Positions 63,145 through 64,000 of a stretch of 64,000 bases of DNA are shown here, piece after piece. Below the pieces are notes generated by a model. The model was not told the DNA's origin. It made no database searches and saw only the letters and a program-made list of their open reading frames with translations. Made by a program: the position numbers and the translations under genes. Numbering within the stretch: the first letter of the stretch is position 1; each line of letters starts with the position of its first letter. Origin of the DNA: ZC4RG20 sp963782445 (GTDB lineage: Bacteria > Pseudomonadota > Gammaproteobacteria > Steroidobacterales > Rariloculaceae); NCBI GenBank assembly GCA_963782445.1, contig CAWAJM010000001.1, positions 1,612,001 through 1,676,000 of the forward strand. Direction: 5' to 3'.

Positions 63145-64000
63145 TGAGTGATTATTCGCTGGCCGCCCCCGAGATCTTCCTGACCGGCGCCATCTGCGTC
63201 GTGCTGCTCATCGACACGTTCCTGAAGCAGTCGCAGCGCCGGCTCACCTATACCTTCGCGATCCTCGCGGTCCTCGGCACGGCCGCGTGCTCGGCGATGT
63301 TCGGCGGGGGCGCGGCTCACGTCGGCTTCGCGGGCGCCTTCGTCGAAGATCCCGCCGCCCAGGTGCTCAAGCTCTTCGCGTACCTGACGGTCGCGCTCGT
63401 GTTCCTGTACTCGCGCGACGCGCTCGAGCGCAACGGGCTGCTCAAGGGCGAGTTCTTCGTGCTCGGGCTATTCGGGCTGCTCGGCGCCATGATCATGATC
63501 TCCGCGCACAGCCTGCTGATCATGTACCTCGGGCTCGAGCTGCAGTCGCTCTCGCTGTACGCGCTCGTGGCCTTCAACCGCGATTCCGCGGATGCAGCGG
63601 AATCGGCCATGAAGTACTTCGTGCTCGGGGCCATCGCCTCCGGCATGCTGCTTTACGGCATATCGATGCTCTACGGGGCGACCGGGACCATCGATCTTGC
63701 CGAGCTCACGCAGCGCCTGGCCGCGCCGAACGGCCTCACGGTGCCGGCTGCCCTCGGGCTCGTTTTCGTCGTCGTCGGCGTGGCGTTCAAGTTCGGCGCC
63801 GTGCCGTTCCACATGTGGATTCCGGACGTCTACCAGGGCGCACCCACGCCGGTCGCGCTCTACGTCGGTTCGGCGCCGAAGATCGCGGCGTTCGCGCTGG
63901 CCTGGCGCGTGCTCGTGGACGGCTTGGGCCCCATGCACCCGAGCTGGGGCGGCATGCTCGTCGTGCTGTCCGTGCTCTCGCTTGCGATCGGCAACCTGCT
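63145..64000 (+). CDS. nuoN: NADH-quinone oxidoreductase subunit N, 3'-truncated by window end
   Basis: The frame from GTG 63145 (SDYSLAAPEIFLTGAICVVL) is open to the last base, giving 285 residues of an expected 480 or so. Family features are LLIMYLGLELQSLSLYALVA (key Glu), AMKYFVLGAIASGMLLYGIS and VPFHMWIPDVYQGAPTPVAL. It is the third antiporter-like pump of complex I and normally the last gene of the nuo operon. Confidence 0.96.

Overview
This is a chromosomal window from a high-GC gammaproteobacterium. The evidence is a set of gammaproteobacterial signatures: an ssrA tag reading ANDDNYALAA next to smpB; the order smpB-ratA-rnfH/bamE-fur-recN-nadK-hrcA-grpE-dnaK-dnaJ-dapB-carAB-greA-yhbY-rlmE-ftsH-glmM-tpiA-secG-tRNA-Leu-nuo; sigma-32 promoters at grpE and dnaK; and a TonB2/TtpC-type energy-transduction operon. 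This order resembles the Xanthomonadales/Nevskiales/Steroidobacter side of the class, but the genus cannot be named from sequence alone.

Layout. (1) 1-2.3 kb: the 3' end of a SnoaL-like gene, an orphan HEPN/AbiU2-like gene and kdpE. (2) 2.3-11.8 kb, all on the minus strand: a KdpD-like kinase and a nine-gene operon in which two DUF3450-TtpC modules flank ExbB, two ExbDs, TonB and a TPR protein. (3) 11.8-13.3 kb: a very GC-rich stretch with no recognisable gene. (4) 13.3-25.2 kb: an accessory, mosaic region of orphan genes (receiver domain, cupin, methyltransferases, cytochrome c lipoprotein, extradiol dioxygenase, LolA-like protein, GYD/NmrA/hemerythrin genes, a PNPOx-GAF-winged-helix regulator) mixed with broken genes. 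Part of it is visibly lower in GC. It ends at the 3' end of ssrA. (5) 25.2-50 kb: conserved housekeeping genes for trans-translation, outer-membrane assembly, iron regulation, recombination repair, heat shock, lysine and pyrimidine/arginine precursor synthesis, transcription fidelity, 23S rRNA methylation, proteolysis, cell-wall precursor synthesis and glycolysis. (6) 50-64 kb: the nuo operon for respiratory complex I, nuoA to nuoN, with nuoN cut by the window end.

The most interesting non-gene signals are in the housekeeping half. There are three copies of a perfect inverted repeat sharing the core GTCAGAGCCCTTTT, one of which lies inside the nuo operon and one of which supplies the stop codons of both greA and yhbY. 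The carA leader has two mutually exclusive hairpins and a 16-codon leader ORF. A 28-bp inverted repeat with a nested 12-bp hairpin lies between dapB and carA. A pair of well-formed sigma-32 promoters has identical spacing. The best candidate for a less-described protein system is the doubled DUF3450-TtpC / ExbBDD-TonB-TPR operon. No CRISPR array, rRNA, intact transposase or integrase was seen.
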